A stretch of 35,861 nt of DNA from Acidobacteriota bacterium (GCA_013151025.1 JAADJC010000091.1:38035-73895); one strand, 5' to 3'; positions 1 through 7,326 are shown, numbered from the stretch's first letter. The notes: generated from the sequence alone by a model not told the origin. Translations and numbers: made by a program.

Positions 1-348
1 TACACGGTTCTGAAGCCAACCCCGCCAGCCCCGATACCAATTGTCGACAAGATAATGGGCTGCAATTGGAATCCCGAATTTCCGTCTCAAAACCGGGGCG
101 CCTCCCGCGTGATCCGGGTGCATGTGGCTGATCAGCATCAGGCGCAAATCCTGTATGGGCCTGTGCAGGGTTTCTGTGATGAATGTCTCTATCCGTGCAG
201 CATCTCCCCGACAACCACCGTCCAGTAGCAAAAGCCCTTCTTCCGATTCAACCAGAAAAATTGATGCGATGTAGCCCTCTATTTCATGAATAGTGAATGA
301 ACGCTCACTCATACCGGCAGTATAGCGCAGAAGGTCGAGAAAATGCAT
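1..348 (-). CDS. MBL-fold metal-dependent hydrolase, partial (C-terminus off the window)
   Basis: The 116 visible residues are the N-terminal part of a metallo-beta-lactamase-fold protein. The metal-binding motif HMHPDH is at residues 75-80, after a beta-rich start containing LLLLDGG (residues 39-45), as is usual in this superfamily. Known members hydrolyse thioesters, lactones, phosphodiesters or beta-lactams, and the visible part does not tell which. The start is uncertain. ATG at 348 and ATG at 312 (MSERSFTI) are in frame, and neither has a strong Shine-Dalgarno sequence. The upstream gene on the same strand (the PA14 protein) is separated from it by a perfect inverted repeat at 417-455, so it is probably transcribed separately. 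The rest of the metal ligands lie outside the window. Confidence 0.8.
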   Translation of the reverse strand, partial: MHFLDLLRYTAGMSERSFTIHEIEGYIASIFLVESEEGLLLLDGGCRGDAARIETFITETLHRPIQDLRLMLISHMHPDHAGGAPVLRRKFGIPIAAHYLVDNWYRGWRGWLQNRV

Positions 349-406
349 ACTTTTTGGTAGCTTTACCACCGCGAATGGTTTTGGATAGGGCGAAGGGTGA
401 TGAGTT

Positions 407-529
407 GGGGAAAAGACAGGGAATTGGCCATTGATCGTTTATTGCCAATTCCCTGGTTTTTCTTTACAAGTCATGATACCTGCTCTGCAAGTAACCCAAT
501 TTTTCTTTCGTGCACTTTCACTTGCACTG
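407..529. repeat. Intergenic repeat element, copy A (12-bp perfect inverted repeat plus GTGNNN arm)
   Basis: A perfect 12-bp inverted repeat (CAGGGAATTGGC at 417-428, GCCAATTCCCTG at 444-455) is followed by GTTTTTCTTT. About 50 bases further, 505-529 reads on the minus strand as GTGCAA-GTGAAA-GTGCAC-GAAAGA, a run of GTGNNN hexamers ending in a GARRGA box. On the minus strand the core (465-444) closely resembles copy D at 22172-22191. The inverted repeat may also terminate transcription of the PA14 gene, since T-rich runs flank it on both strands. No gene is seen in 349-542. Confidence 0.6.
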
Positions 530-542
530 TTCTTTGCTATCC

Positions 543-2084
543 CTACTGGACGGGAAAGGTCAGAACAGTACCGTTTGAAAGGCCGACTGACACGGCATAC
601 CGGGTCAATCCGGCGGAGATGGAGCCGTTGTCCTGCATGTACAAATCCAGGCGACAGTGCGGGCGGGGAGTGGAAAAATAAACGCTTCCGTCCGTCCGGT
701 TTCGGCGCAATCCGTCCATGACTACTGCCAGTGCCCATCCCTTGTTTCCAGGAATCGTATCCCAGCGGGAGGGGAAACCGTCTGTGTTTTCCACCGAAAT
801 CCATTTGATTGAGGATGGGTTCGGGATATCCATTTCGATATGAGAATCCGGAAATCCGTCTCCCTGGAAGGTCTCGCCCTGGGAAACAAAATCCACAAGC
901 CCCTGTTTTTCCTTCAGAACAGCTGTATCGGACGTAGGCTGCTGGGTTGAAATGAGGTTTGATGGCCCGGGTGCCGGAGTGGGCACAACAGGAAGAGCCG
1001 GAAGAATAAGGGTACCGGGGACAAAGGCCATACGATCCCGCTTGGGTGGTGTGATAAACAGCTGGAGAGCCACCCGGCCTGTGGCCTGAAAATAGTCCAC
1101 ACGGATATCGTGATCGCCCGGGTACAGATTAACCCGGCCGGAACGGGTACGCGGTGCATGCATACCACCGTTGTCCACCACCATCTGTCCGTCCACGTAT
1201 ACAATGGCACCATCGTCGGCCCGTACGGAAAATGTATACTCACCAGCCTCAGGTACTGAGAAATGTCCGCGATAACGAATCACAAACCAATTGTAGCGCT
1301 CGGTAATGAAAGGAAACCCCTTGTCAAAATGACCGGTCCGGATATCCAGCTTATTGGTATAAAGTGTGCCGAGAATTTTCCCGCCACGGGAACGTCCGGG
1401 GCGCAGCGAATAAGTGTGGGGAACTTCGTACAGGGTACCGGTAAGTGTATCATTCCCGGTTTCCCAAACATTGCCGAAGGGACAGTTTCCTCTTCCCACC
1501 GGTTTGTCCAAACGAAAAATGATAGCTCGTCCCCCCGGTGGCAGAATCCAGAGTTGAAGCGCAACTGAAAATTTGGGTCCCTGAAAATATTCCACCCGGA
1601 TAGTGTGATTGCCTTCAGAAAGGCGGACCCGGCCGTTCTTTGTGCGGGCAGGATGGGCACCGTCGTTGTCCACCACGAGGCGATTGTCAATGTAGAGCCG
1701 GGATCCGTCATCGGAGCGGAGACGGAATCGGTATTTACCTTCTTCCATTACGTGGAAGGAACCGGTGTATCGGATAGCAAACCACTCAAACCGGTCGGTA
1801 ATACCGGGAAACCCTTCCCGGAAATCCCGTTTGGGAATGTCCAGTTCTTCGGCGTAAATCGTGCCGACCGGAGACTGCCAGCGAATGCTGCGCAATCGCC
1901 GTATCCCCTTTGGAATCAGGAAAACTTCTCCCTTCAGGGCATGGCTCAACACTCTTTTAGTCCCGAAAGCTCGTTTTTTTCCTGCCCACGCGGCTGGAAC
2001 AGCCAGCACGAATATCATGAGTCCAAGGACCATACCCTGCAGAACCCGGAAATACAAATTGTGTTTACTCTTTGTTCTTTTCAT
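543..2084 (-). CDS. Secreted protein with two PA14 domains
   Basis: This 513-residue protein starts at the ATG at 2084, chosen because GGGGAG lies 7 bases upstream; a longer frame to 2132 has no such site. Residues 1-34 look like a signal peptide (basic N-terminus, hydrophobic stretch, cleavage after AWA). Two PA14 domains follow at about residues 74-184 and 238-347, each with the diagnostic SDDGS or ADDGA acidic motif (about 124 and 290) followed by a YVD/YID strand. PA14 domains generally bind carbohydrate and occur in glycosidases, adhesins and toxins. No catalytic domain is visible here. A proline-rich linker (about 360-385) leads to a C-terminal beta-rich segment (about 415-513) that I do not recognise. 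A carbohydrate-binding surface or periplasmic protein is the best inference. Confidence 0.8.
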   Translation of the reverse strand: MKRTKSKHNLYFRVLQGMVLGLMIFVLAVPAAWAGKKRAFGTKRVLSHALKGEVFLIPKGIRRLRSIRWQSPVGTIYAEELDIPKRDFREGFPGITDRFEWFAIRYTGSFHVMEEGKYRFRLRSDDGSRLYIDNRLVVDNDGAHPARTKNGRVRLSEGNHTIRVEYFQGPKFSVALQLWILPPGGRAIIFRLDKPVGRGNCPFGNVWETGNDTLTGTLYEVPHTYSLRPGRSRGGKILGTLYTNKLDIRTGHFDKGFPFITERYNWFVIRYRGHFSVPEAGEYTFSVRADDGAIVYVDGQMVVDNGGMHAPRTRSGRVNLYPGDHDIRVDYFQATGRVALQLFITPPKRDRMAFVPGTLILPALPVVPTPAPGPSNLISTQQPTSDTAVLKEKQGLVDFVSQGETFQGDGFPDSHIEMDIPNPSSIKWISVENTDGFPSRWDTIPGNKGWALAVVMDGLRRNRTDGSVYFSTPRPHCRLDLYMQDNGSISAGLTRYAVSVGLSNGTVLTFPVQ

Positions 2085-2139
2085 TCGTTGTCTCCCCTTT
2101 TGCAACTGTTCTTTCAGACAATCTGTCAACATTGCAACG

Positions 2140-2148
2140 ATTGTACCA
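2140..2148 (-). promoter_or_regulatory. Probable extended -10 promoter of the PA14 gene
   Basis: Read on the minus strand this is TGGTACAAT, an extended -10 (TGN plus TACAAT). It gives a leader of about 50 bases before the ATG at 2084. A TTGACA (rc of 2124-2129) lies downstream of it but has no partner at proper spacing. Confidence 0.35.
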
Positions 2149-2208
2149 TTGAACTATCCATTTAAGAAAGAGTAAGCGTTGGCGCAGGAGTAGGGGGCAG
2201 ATGAGAAG

Positions 2209-2314
2209 GTGCGAGTGAACGTGAGTGTGCGCGAAAGAAATCAGGGTCAGGCCGTGCATGGTCATTGACCAATGTTCAGGATTTTCCCTCGTACACTTGC
2301 ACGCTCACTCGCAC
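2209..2314. repeat. Intergenic repeat element, copy B (inverted GTGNNN hexamer arms)
   Basis: The left arm at 2209-2236 reads GTGCGA-GTGAAC-GTGAGT-GTGCGC. The right arm at 2286-2314 reads on the minus strand GTGCGA-GTGAGC-GTGCAA-GTGTAC-GAGGG. The arms are inverted copies of each other with few differences, extended inward by AAATC on both sides, around a core of about 45 bases. The right arm (minus strand) matches copy C at 5543-5574 with only four differences in 32 bases, all transitions. The element lies between divergent genes. Confidence 0.75.
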
Positions 2315-2376
2315 TTTTTCTGGTACCCGCTTCTTATGATAAAATTCGGGATGAAAAAGAGAGGACAGGGGGAGAA

Positions 2377-2790
2377 ATGCACAAGTGTGAGACTCGAATC
2401 CGGGTTCGATATGGCGAAACAGACAAGATGGGAGTGGCTCACCATGGTGCCATCGTAAACTGGCTGGAAGCCGGGCGAGTAAACTGGTGCCGGATGGTGG
2501 GCGTTCCGTACAGCGAGGTGGAAGCCGCTGGGTTCAATATGGCGGTGGCGGAAATGACCATCCGTTATTTAAGACCTGTTTTTTTTGATGAAGAGGTATC
2601 TATTGAGACGGTGGCGGAAAAATTTACTGCCAGGCTTGTCCGGTTTCGTTACAGGATTAAAAATTCCAGAGAAGAACCGGTTGCCGAGGGTATTACCAGC
2701 CATCTGGTGGTGGGGCGAAACCTTCAGCGAACGTCTCTTTCTCCGGAACTGCTTGCCCGATTTCGTCATTCAATGGAACAGGATGCTTAG
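2377..2790 (+). CDS. Acyl-CoA thioesterase, hot-dog fold (4HBT/YbgC-like)
   Basis: This is a 137-residue single-domain hot-dog protein, a normal length for the 4-hydroxybenzoyl-CoA thioesterase/YbgC family. The signature YGETDKMGVAHHGAIVNWLE near the N-terminus matches the family pattern Y-x-x-TD-x-x-G-x-V-x-H-x-x-Y/I-x-x-W/Y-x-E, with Asp16 as the likely catalytic acid. Such enzymes hydrolyse acyl-CoA or acyl-ACP thioesters; the substrate cannot be read from sequence. The ATG at 2377 follows AGGGGGAG closely. The stop codon overlaps the start of the next gene by 8 bases, so it is probably the first gene of the operon running to 5530. Confidence 0.85.
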   Translation: MHKCETRIRVRYGETDKMGVAHHGAIVNWLEAGRVNWCRMVGVPYSEVEAAGFNMAVAEMTIRYLRPVFFDEEVSIETVAEKFTARLVRFRYRIKNSREEPVAEGITSHLVVGRNLQRTSLSPELLARFRHSMEQDA

Positions 2791-3598
2791 GTTCGGAACA
2801 GCCGGGATCCCAAATGGCGTGAAATCTTACGAGAAAGGGATTGAACTCTTGAAGAAACGGGGACTGGATTCCCTTGAGGTGGAGTTTGTTTACGGAGTAC
2901 GGATGTCAGACAGCCGGGCAGAAGAAGTGGGACAGTTGGCCCGTGAACAGGGAATTGTTCTGACTTGCCATGGCCCGTACTATATTAACCTCAATGCCGT
3001 GGAACCGGAAAAACTGGAAGCCAGTATCAAGCGGATAAAACGGACCATTCAGGCGGGACGGGTAATGGAAGCTTTTTCTGTGACTTTTCATGCCGGTTTT
3101 TACCTGAAACAGGAACCGAAACAGGTGCTGAATAGTATCCGGGAACGGCTATCGGAAATTATGGAGGACGAAAGGGGGCCGGGAATGCCGCAGGTTGCAC
3201 CGGAAACCACGGGAAAAGCATCCCAATTCGGTTCGCTGAGCGAACTGCTTCAGGTGGTAAAGGGGCAGGCGAATATGTCGGTGTGTATTGATTTTGCCCA
3301 TCTCCACGCCCGTTCCATCGGCCGGTACAATTCTGCGAAAGAAACAGAATTCGTACTGGGGAAGGTGGTACGGGCGCTGGGAGAGGATGCTCTTTCCCAC
3401 ATGCACTTTCATATGGCCGGAATTGCCTACGGCCCGAAAGGGGAACAGAACCATTTGAATCTTGCGGAGTCAGACCTCAATTACCCGGAGATTCTGCAGG
3501 TATTGAAAAGCTGGAATGTGGGCGGTGTGGTAACCTGTGAGAGTCCGAATCTTCAGGATGACGCCTGTTTGTTGAAAGAAACATACAGTCGGTATTGA
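2783..3598 (+). CDS. Endonuclease IV-like AP endonuclease (TIM barrel)
   Basis: This 271-residue protein resembles the AP endonuclease family 2 (Nfo), and more closely the shorter archaeal-type relatives. The ligands of the three-metal site align: His63 (CHGPYYIN), His103 (FHAG), Glu141 (APETTG), Asp170 and His173 (CIDFAH), His208 or 210, His224 and Glu253 (TCESPN). The position of E. coli Asp229 appears to be Gln222 (GEQNH), so one ligand is altered. Known members cut DNA 5' of abasic sites in base-excision repair. The ATG at 2783 overlaps the thioesterase stop and is preceded by GGAACAGG. It is about the family's short form (E. coli Nfo has 285 residues). Another sugar-metabolising xylose-isomerase-like TIM barrel remains possible but less likely. 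Confidence 0.75.
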   Translation: MLRFGTAGIPNGVKSYEKGIELLKKRGLDSLEVEFVYGVRMSDSRAEEVGQLAREQGIVLTCHGPYYINLNAVEPEKLEASIKRIKRTIQAGRVMEAFSVTFHAGFYLKQEPKQVLNSIRERLSEIMEDERGPGMPQVAPETTGKASQFGSLSELLQVVKGQANMSVCIDFAHLHARSIGRYNSAKETEFVLGKVVRALGEDALSHMHFHMAGIAYGPKGEQNHLNLAESDLNYPEILQVLKSWNVGGVVTCESPNLQDDACLLKETYSRY

Positions 3599-3624
3599 AA
3601 CAAAGGAAACGGGGAAACGTATTT

Positions 3625-4182
3625 ATGGATGTGACTGAGGAACTTCAGGTCATAGACGCGGTGCTGAAAGGTGACGTGGATCGGTATGAGGCGCTGGTAA
3701 ATCGGTACCAGAAACCGATCATTAACTTCATCTTTCGCATGGTCGGCAACTACGAGGATGCCACCGAGCTGGCGCAGGACGTATTCATTAAGAGCTACGT
3801 TTCCCTTGCCGGCTTTAACCGTCAGTACCGTTTTTCCACCTGGCTGTTCCGCATTGCCACCAACCGAACCATCGATTTTCTACGGAAAAGGAAGGTGGCG
3901 GTGGTTTCAATGGAGGGCGACTATGAGGATTACACACCCCAGTACAAATCTAATGGCAGTTCGCCGTTGGAAACACTGGAAGACGGCCGCCTCAAAACAT
4001 TATTGGGAGACGCTATCCAGCAGTTGCCGTCGGAGTACCGGGAGGTTATCGTGCTCTATCATGTGACAGAGATCAGTTACGAAGAAATAGCGGAGATTAC
4101 GGACCTGCCGCTGGGTACGGTGAAGAACCGGATCTTTCGCGCCAGAAAGATGTTGAAAAAAATCCTGGAAGGTGAAATATGA
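3625..4182 (+). CDS. ECF-type RNA polymerase sigma factor
   Basis: This 185-residue sigma70-family factor has only regions 2 and 4. Region 2 spans about residues 20-90 (DATELAQDVFIKSY at 45-58, then RFSTWLFRIATNRTIDFLRKRK). Region 4 spans about 122-178 and includes the helix-turn-helix EEIAEITDLPLGTVKNRI (153-170). ECF factors direct polymerase to stress- or envelope-responsive promoters. I chose the ATG at 3625 with GGGG about 10 bases upstream; a TTG at 3595 overlapping the previous stop is an alternative. The stop overlaps the ATG of a zinc-finger protein by 4 bases, the usual arrangement of an ECF factor with its cognate anti-sigma factor. Confidence 0.93.
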   Translation: MDVTEELQVIDAVLKGDVDRYEALVNRYQKPIINFIFRMVGNYEDATELAQDVFIKSYVSLAGFNRQYRFSTWLFRIATNRTIDFLRKRKVAVVSMEGDYEDYTPQYKSNGSSPLETLEDGRLKTLLGDAIQQLPSEYREVIVLYHVTEISYEEIAEITDLPLGTVKNRIFRARKMLKKILEGEI

Positions 4183-4685
4183 AAGAATGTAAAGGACTGA
4201 AAGACTATCTGACAGATGCAATGGAAGGCCAAGAGAAAAGGCACTTTGAGGCACATCTGGCAACGTGTAAAGGTTGTGCGTTGGCAGTAAAAGAAGACCG
4301 GGCCATTACTGAAGCTCTTTGTGATGTGCCGAAGGTCAATGCCCCGGCCCATTTTGTAATAACCGTGATGCGGGAGGTGGCGGCCAGACGGCGGTCGCGG
4401 CTTGCCTGGGGCGTGTACGGTGCTGCGGTGTTGCTGGTGGCCGCCCTCGTGGGAGTGCTACTTGGCGGGAACGTGACCGTTGTGGCGGGTCAGGCCACTG
4501 TTTTGGTCCGGTCCCTTGCTGATTTTGGGACATCGCTCTACACCGTTGTCCACAATATTTCCGCCGTTCTTTTTGGAGCACTGCCAATGGGACGCATGGC
4601 GCCTGGCTTCGCCGGTGGGGCATTTCTGGCCCTCTGTTTTGTTTTTTACAAAACGGCTTTTGCAATATCATCGGATCGGAGATAA
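4179..4685 (+). CDS. Membrane-bound zinc-finger anti-sigma factor
   Basis: This 168-residue protein carries the anti-sigma zinc-finger motif H-x3-C-x2-C at His26, Cys30 and Cys33 (HLATCKGC). A strong transmembrane helix follows at about residues 75-97, with one or two more hydrophobic segments toward the C-terminus (about 119-136 and 142-163). The family pattern is a cytoplasmic N-terminal domain that holds the ECF factor inactive until an envelope signal releases it. The gene overlaps the sigma gene by 4 bases and the next gene by 1 base (TAATG), so translation is likely coupled. The signal is unknown. Confidence 0.85.
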   Translation: MKECKGLKDYLTDAMEGQEKRHFEAHLATCKGCALAVKEDRAITEALCDVPKVNAPAHFVITVMREVAARRRSRLAWGVYGAAVLLVAALVGVLLGGNVTVVAGQATVLVRSLADFGTSLYTVVHNISAVLFGALPMGRMAPGFAGGAFLALCFVFYKTAFAISSDRR

Positions 4686-5530
4686 TGATGGTTTCGGGCT
4701 TTTTAAAGCGGGTTTTCCTCATCGTCTGTACGCTGATGATTGCGGCGGCGGTGTCGGCCCATGCGGGAACGGTTAAAAAGTTCTATTTTTACCCGGCTCA
4801 GCCGGTGATTGTGGACAAGGGTGCCACCGGTGATATGCTGGTTATTGGCGGCGACGTTCAGATCAGCAGCAAACTGGTCGGCAATGTATCTGTAATAGGA
4901 GGCGATGTACACCTTAGCTGCGGGACGGTTACCGGCGATGTTGTAGTGGTAGGAGGGGAGCTGCTTGTGGACGAAACTTCCCATGTGGCGGGAACATCTG
5001 TCGTTTTTGCCAGTGTACTGAAGCGTAACCACACCGCACTCCTGCTGATTTCCACCCTTTTCTGGCTCCTTGCTATTGGTTTCGGCTTTTACTTTTTCCC
5101 TGAGCATATCCGGGAGAATGCCTTTGAATTTGCCGATGATTTTGTCCGCGCCATTCTGCTGGGAATCTACACCGCAGCGATCCTGGTTATCCTGTCTGTT
5201 CTTTCTTTTGTCCTGATTCAGGTTGTGGTGGGGATATTCCTGCTTATTGCAGTGGCCGTATTCGGTATTGCACTTTATCTGTTCTCGGTACTCACCGTGT
5301 TTCAGTTCCTCGGTGAGATGGTCTGGAAGCGGATGTTGAAAACACCCATGCCGGGCCTGGTACAGATGGCCACCGGGCTGGTGATTTACGAAGTGCTGGC
5401 GTGGCTGGGATTTGTCGGTGTTCTGGGTACCCTGATTCTTGTACTGGGAGCCATGGGTGCCAGTCTCTTGTCCCGCTTCGGCACTTTCAAACCCTGGTTT
5501 GGTGCCCGCCGCTACTGGGGACAGGGATAG
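4685..5530 (+). CDS. Membrane protein with bactofilin-like beta segment
   Basis: This 281-residue protein has a hydrophobic signal-like start (cleavage possible after AHA, about residue 27). A beta-helix-like run follows at about residues 45-110, with repeated GD-V-x-V-x-GGD/GGE turns (DMLVIGGDVQ, NVSVIGGDVH, DVVVVGGELL) of the bactofilin or polymer-forming type. The C-terminal half has about four to six transmembrane helices (about 115-137, 155-210, 230-262). I infer a beta-helical domain outside the cytoplasm attached to a membrane domain. It may be the target or sensor of the upstream sigma/anti-sigma pair. GGAG lies three bases before the ATG. The exact function is unknown. Confidence 0.75.
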   Translation: MMVSGFLKRVFLIVCTLMIAAAVSAHAGTVKKFYFYPAQPVIVDKGATGDMLVIGGDVQISSKLVGNVSVIGGDVHLSCGTVTGDVVVVGGELLVDETSHVAGTSVVFASVLKRNHTALLLISTLFWLLAIGFGFYFFPEHIRENAFEFADDFVRAILLGIYTAAILVILSVLSFVLIQVVVGIFLLIAVAVFGIALYLFSVLTVFQFLGEMVWKRMLKTPMPGLVQMATGLVIYEVLAWLGFVGVLGTLILVLGAMGASLLSRFGTFKPWFGARRYWGQG

Positions 5531-5540
5531 TTCCGCAAAG

Positions 5541-5630
5541 AAGTGTGAGTGAATGTGCGAGTGTACGAGGGAAAGGAACCAGATAACCATTCTCCATTTT
5601 TTCTCAACCTTATCCCTCCTTGCCCCACAA
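5541..5630. repeat. Intergenic repeat element, copy C (GTGNNN arm)
   Basis: The arm at 5543-5571 reads GTGTGA-GTGAAT-GTGCGA-GTGTAC-GAGGG followed by AAAGGAACC. It matches the minus strand of copy B's right arm with four transitions over 32 bases. The following T-rich stretch (5586-5628) resembles the core of copy D. No clear inverted second arm is seen, so this copy may be a half element. It sits just after a gene end. Confidence 0.65.
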
Positions 5631-5648
5631 TAAACAGAAAAAAGTAAA

Positions 5649-5743
5649 TAGTGACTTGTAACTTGTGACTCATAAAGATAGGGAACGGATGTGCCGTCTG
5701 TTATCTCTCTCGCTTATTACATATTACCAGTCACAAACCACTA
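5649..5743. repeat. Intergenic repeat element, copy F (inverted heptamer arms)
   Basis: The left arm at 5649-5675 contains the heptamers GTGACTT-GTAACTT-GTGACTC. The right arm at 5717-5743, on the minus strand, reads GTGACTG-GTAATAT-GTAATAA after TAGTGGTTT. The arms match inversely at 18 of 27 positions, and most differences are transitions. The centre can pair as AGATA...CGG with CCG...TATCT. It lies between two convergent genes, beyond the Hsp20 terminator. Confidence 0.6.
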
Positions 5744-5759
5744 TGGTTGGTATGGCCGC

Positions 5760-5790
5760 AAAAAAATGGCCCGTCGGGGGGTGACGGGCC
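5760..5790 (-). terminator. Rho-independent terminator of hsp20
   Basis: On the minus strand GGCCCGTC, a 7-base loop and GACGGGCC form an 8-bp GC-rich hairpin followed by A and seven T. It lies 30 bases after the hsp20 stop. Confidence 0.9.
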
Positions 5791-5820
5791 TTCCAGGATG
5801 TATTGTCCGGTTGTGTGACT

Positions 5821-6267
5821 TTACTTCTGTTTGACGTTGATTGAGATTTTTTTGGGTTTTGTTTCTTCCCGCTTGGGCAGCGCCAGTTCCAGGATACCGT
5901 TCTTAAAATTGGCGTTAATTCTGGTCACATCCACTGTGTTGGGTAACTGAAATGAGCGATAGAAAGATCCGTACTGTCGTTCAATCCGATGGTAGTTTTC
6001 CCGCTTGTCCTCATTCTCAAACTTCCGTTCCCCCTTGATAGTCAGCGTGTTGTTTTCAACCGTTACGTCAATGTCCTTTTCTGTCATGCCTGGTAAATCC
6101 GCCTTGATTTCAATTGCGTTTTCGGACTCGGAGACATCAACTGCCGGCGCCCAGGAACCGGTGATTTCAGTGTCTGTGTTAAACCCGCTCATTTCTTCGA
6201 ACATCCTGTTCAGACTGTTGCTCAGTCCCACCATTTCACGGATGGGGTTATATTTGGTAATTGCCAT
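5821..6267 (-). CDS. Small heat shock protein, Hsp20/alpha-crystallin family
   Basis: This 148-residue protein has the alpha-crystallin domain over about residues 40-145: PAVDVSES, the ADLPGM loop (56-61), LTIKGER (75-81) and the conserved FKNGILELALPK (121-132). Small heat shock proteins bind unfolding proteins as ATP-independent holdases in the cytoplasm and usually form large oligomers. The ATG at 6267 has AAGGAGG 8 bases upstream; an upstream in-frame ATG at 6285 is part of that ribosome-binding region and is unlikely to be used. A good promoter lies directly upstream and a strong terminator downstream, so it is a single-gene unit. No CIRCE element is seen. Confidence 0.95.
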   Translation of the reverse strand: MAITKYNPIREMVGLSNSLNRMFEEMSGFNTDTEITGSWAPAVDVSESENAIEIKADLPGMTEKDIDVTVENNTLTIKGERKFENEDKRENYHRIERQYGSFYRSFQLPNTVDVTRINANFKNGILELALPKREETKPKKISINVKQK

Positions 6268-6300
6268 GTTTCCGTCCTCCTTCATTTTTTCTACACTGAC

Positions 6301-6328
6301 AATATAGACAAAATATAGTTCCTGTCAA
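6301..6328 (-). promoter_or_regulatory. Sigma70-type promoter of hsp20
   Basis: The minus strand has TTGACA (rc of 6323-6328), a 16-base spacer and TATATT (rc of 6301-6306). It is placed about 35 bases before the hsp20 start. Confidence 0.6.
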
Positions 6329-6432
6329 GTAATCTGCAAAAAATCTTATAGATTTATTTATAACGCGGTCTTAATATATAGAAAAATCGGAGGATTTTCA
6401 ATGAAAAAAATCAGATAAATTTCTGTACAGGG

Positions 6433-6438
6433 TATAAT
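6433..6438 (+). promoter_or_regulatory. Consensus -10 element before the short-chain dehydrogenase
   Basis: TATAAT lies 24 bases before the chosen start at 6463. No good -35 hexamer is seen at 17 bases, so activity may need an activator. Confidence 0.4.
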
Positions 6439-6462
6439 GAAGAAAAAATGAAGGAGGAAGTG

Positions 6463-7200
6463 ATGATTTTCTTTCTGATAACCGGGGCAACAAGGGGAAT
6501 CGGCCGGGCTATTGTGGCGGAATTGGATGCGTGCTATGGAGATAAAGCGTCATATCTACTGATCGCAAGAAATGAGGCAGCCCTGAGATCTCTGAAGAGT
6601 GTTCTGCAGGGAGAAGCGCAGGTGTTGGCAACAGACTTCGCCTCACCGGTTCAGGCGGGAAAGGTAGTGGCGGAAATGCTTTTAAAAATTGATGTACGAG
6701 GAAACGAGAAGGTTGTACTGGTTAACAATGCCGGAGTATTGCCACCCGTGGGGAAAACCGGTGACCTGAACGGTGATGAAATTGAGAATAACATTCAAGT
6801 TAATCTGACCGCCCCGCTGGTATTAACTAATGAGTTTCTCCGGTGGGCCGATACGTCCCCGAACCCGAAGCTCATTGTCAATATTTCTTCGGGCGCCGCC
6901 CGTTTTCCCATTGTCTGCTGGGGGGCATACTGCGCGGCCAAAGCCGGTGTGGATATGTTTTCCCGGACAATTGCCGAGGAAAAACGACCGGATCTCCAGG
7001 TAATTTCTGTGGCGCCGGGGATTATTGAAACAGATATGCAGAGGGGTATCCGGGACTTAACCCCGGAACAATTTCCCCTTGTGGATAATTTTGCTGCATA
7101 CAAATCATCCGGCTCGCTGAAATCCCCGGAACAAGCTGCAAAGGAAATCGTGGCGATTATTGAAAACCCCTCCGCTTTCCAAGTGATTGCTTCATTGTGA
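6463..7200 (+). CDS. Short-chain dehydrogenase/reductase (SDR), sepiapterin/benzil reductase-like
   Basis: This 245-residue protein is a classical SDR with a Rossmann fold. The cofactor motif TGATRGIG is at residues 7-14, NNAG at 88-91, and the catalytic set is Ser142/143, Tyr156 and Lys160 (YCAAK). Arg11 in the glycine motif and the Ala-Arg-Asn run after beta-2 would fit NADPH use. The PGIIETDMQ segment and overall layout resemble sepiapterin reductase or YueD-like benzil reductases, but the substrate cannot be assigned. The start is the ATG at 6463 because AAGGAGG precedes it by 5 bases; the ATG at 6448 would place that site inside the gene. It stands alone, convergent with the heptosyltransferase gene. 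Confidence 0.85.
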   Translation: MIFFLITGATRGIGRAIVAELDACYGDKASYLLIARNEAALRSLKSVLQGEAQVLATDFASPVQAGKVVAEMLLKIDVRGNEKVVLVNNAGVLPPVGKTGDLNGDEIENNIQVNLTAPLVLTNEFLRWADTSPNPKLIVNISSGAARFPIVCWGAYCAAKAGVDMFSRTIAEEKRPDLQVISVAPGIIETDMQRGIRDLTPEQFPLVDNFAAYKSSGSLKSPEQAAKEIVAIIENPSAFQVIASL

Positions 7201-7326
7201 AAGAGTGGGCGTAGGCGCACGCGTCGCAAAGCGCCGAATGTTAAATGAAGAAAAATACAAAGGGCAAACACGGCTTGGTCTGTTCCCTGTCTTTCCGGTC
7301 AGAACACGGAACACTTCTTTTTTTAC
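7201..7326. other. Convergent intergenic region with GC-rich word repeat
   Basis: This gap between two gene ends holds hexamer-like GC-rich words at 7205-7232 (GTGGGC, GTAGGC, GCACGC) with a GGCGC/GCGCC pairing, then GAAAAATACAAAGGGCA. This could be a degenerate member of the intergenic repeat family. No clear terminator is seen. Confidence 0.35.

Noticed and set aside
439-804. Long open frames antisense to or out of frame with the PA14 gene
   Set aside because: They follow from the composition of the real gene, lack ribosome-binding sites and show no family motifs. The same reasoning removed the other antisense frames in the window, for example 4703-5590, 9269-10018 and 16786-17628.
6290-6360. 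CIRCE or other heat-shock operator before hsp20
   Set aside because: No TTAGCACTC-N9-GAGTGCTAA or clear palindrome is present; only a sigma70-type promoter is seen.
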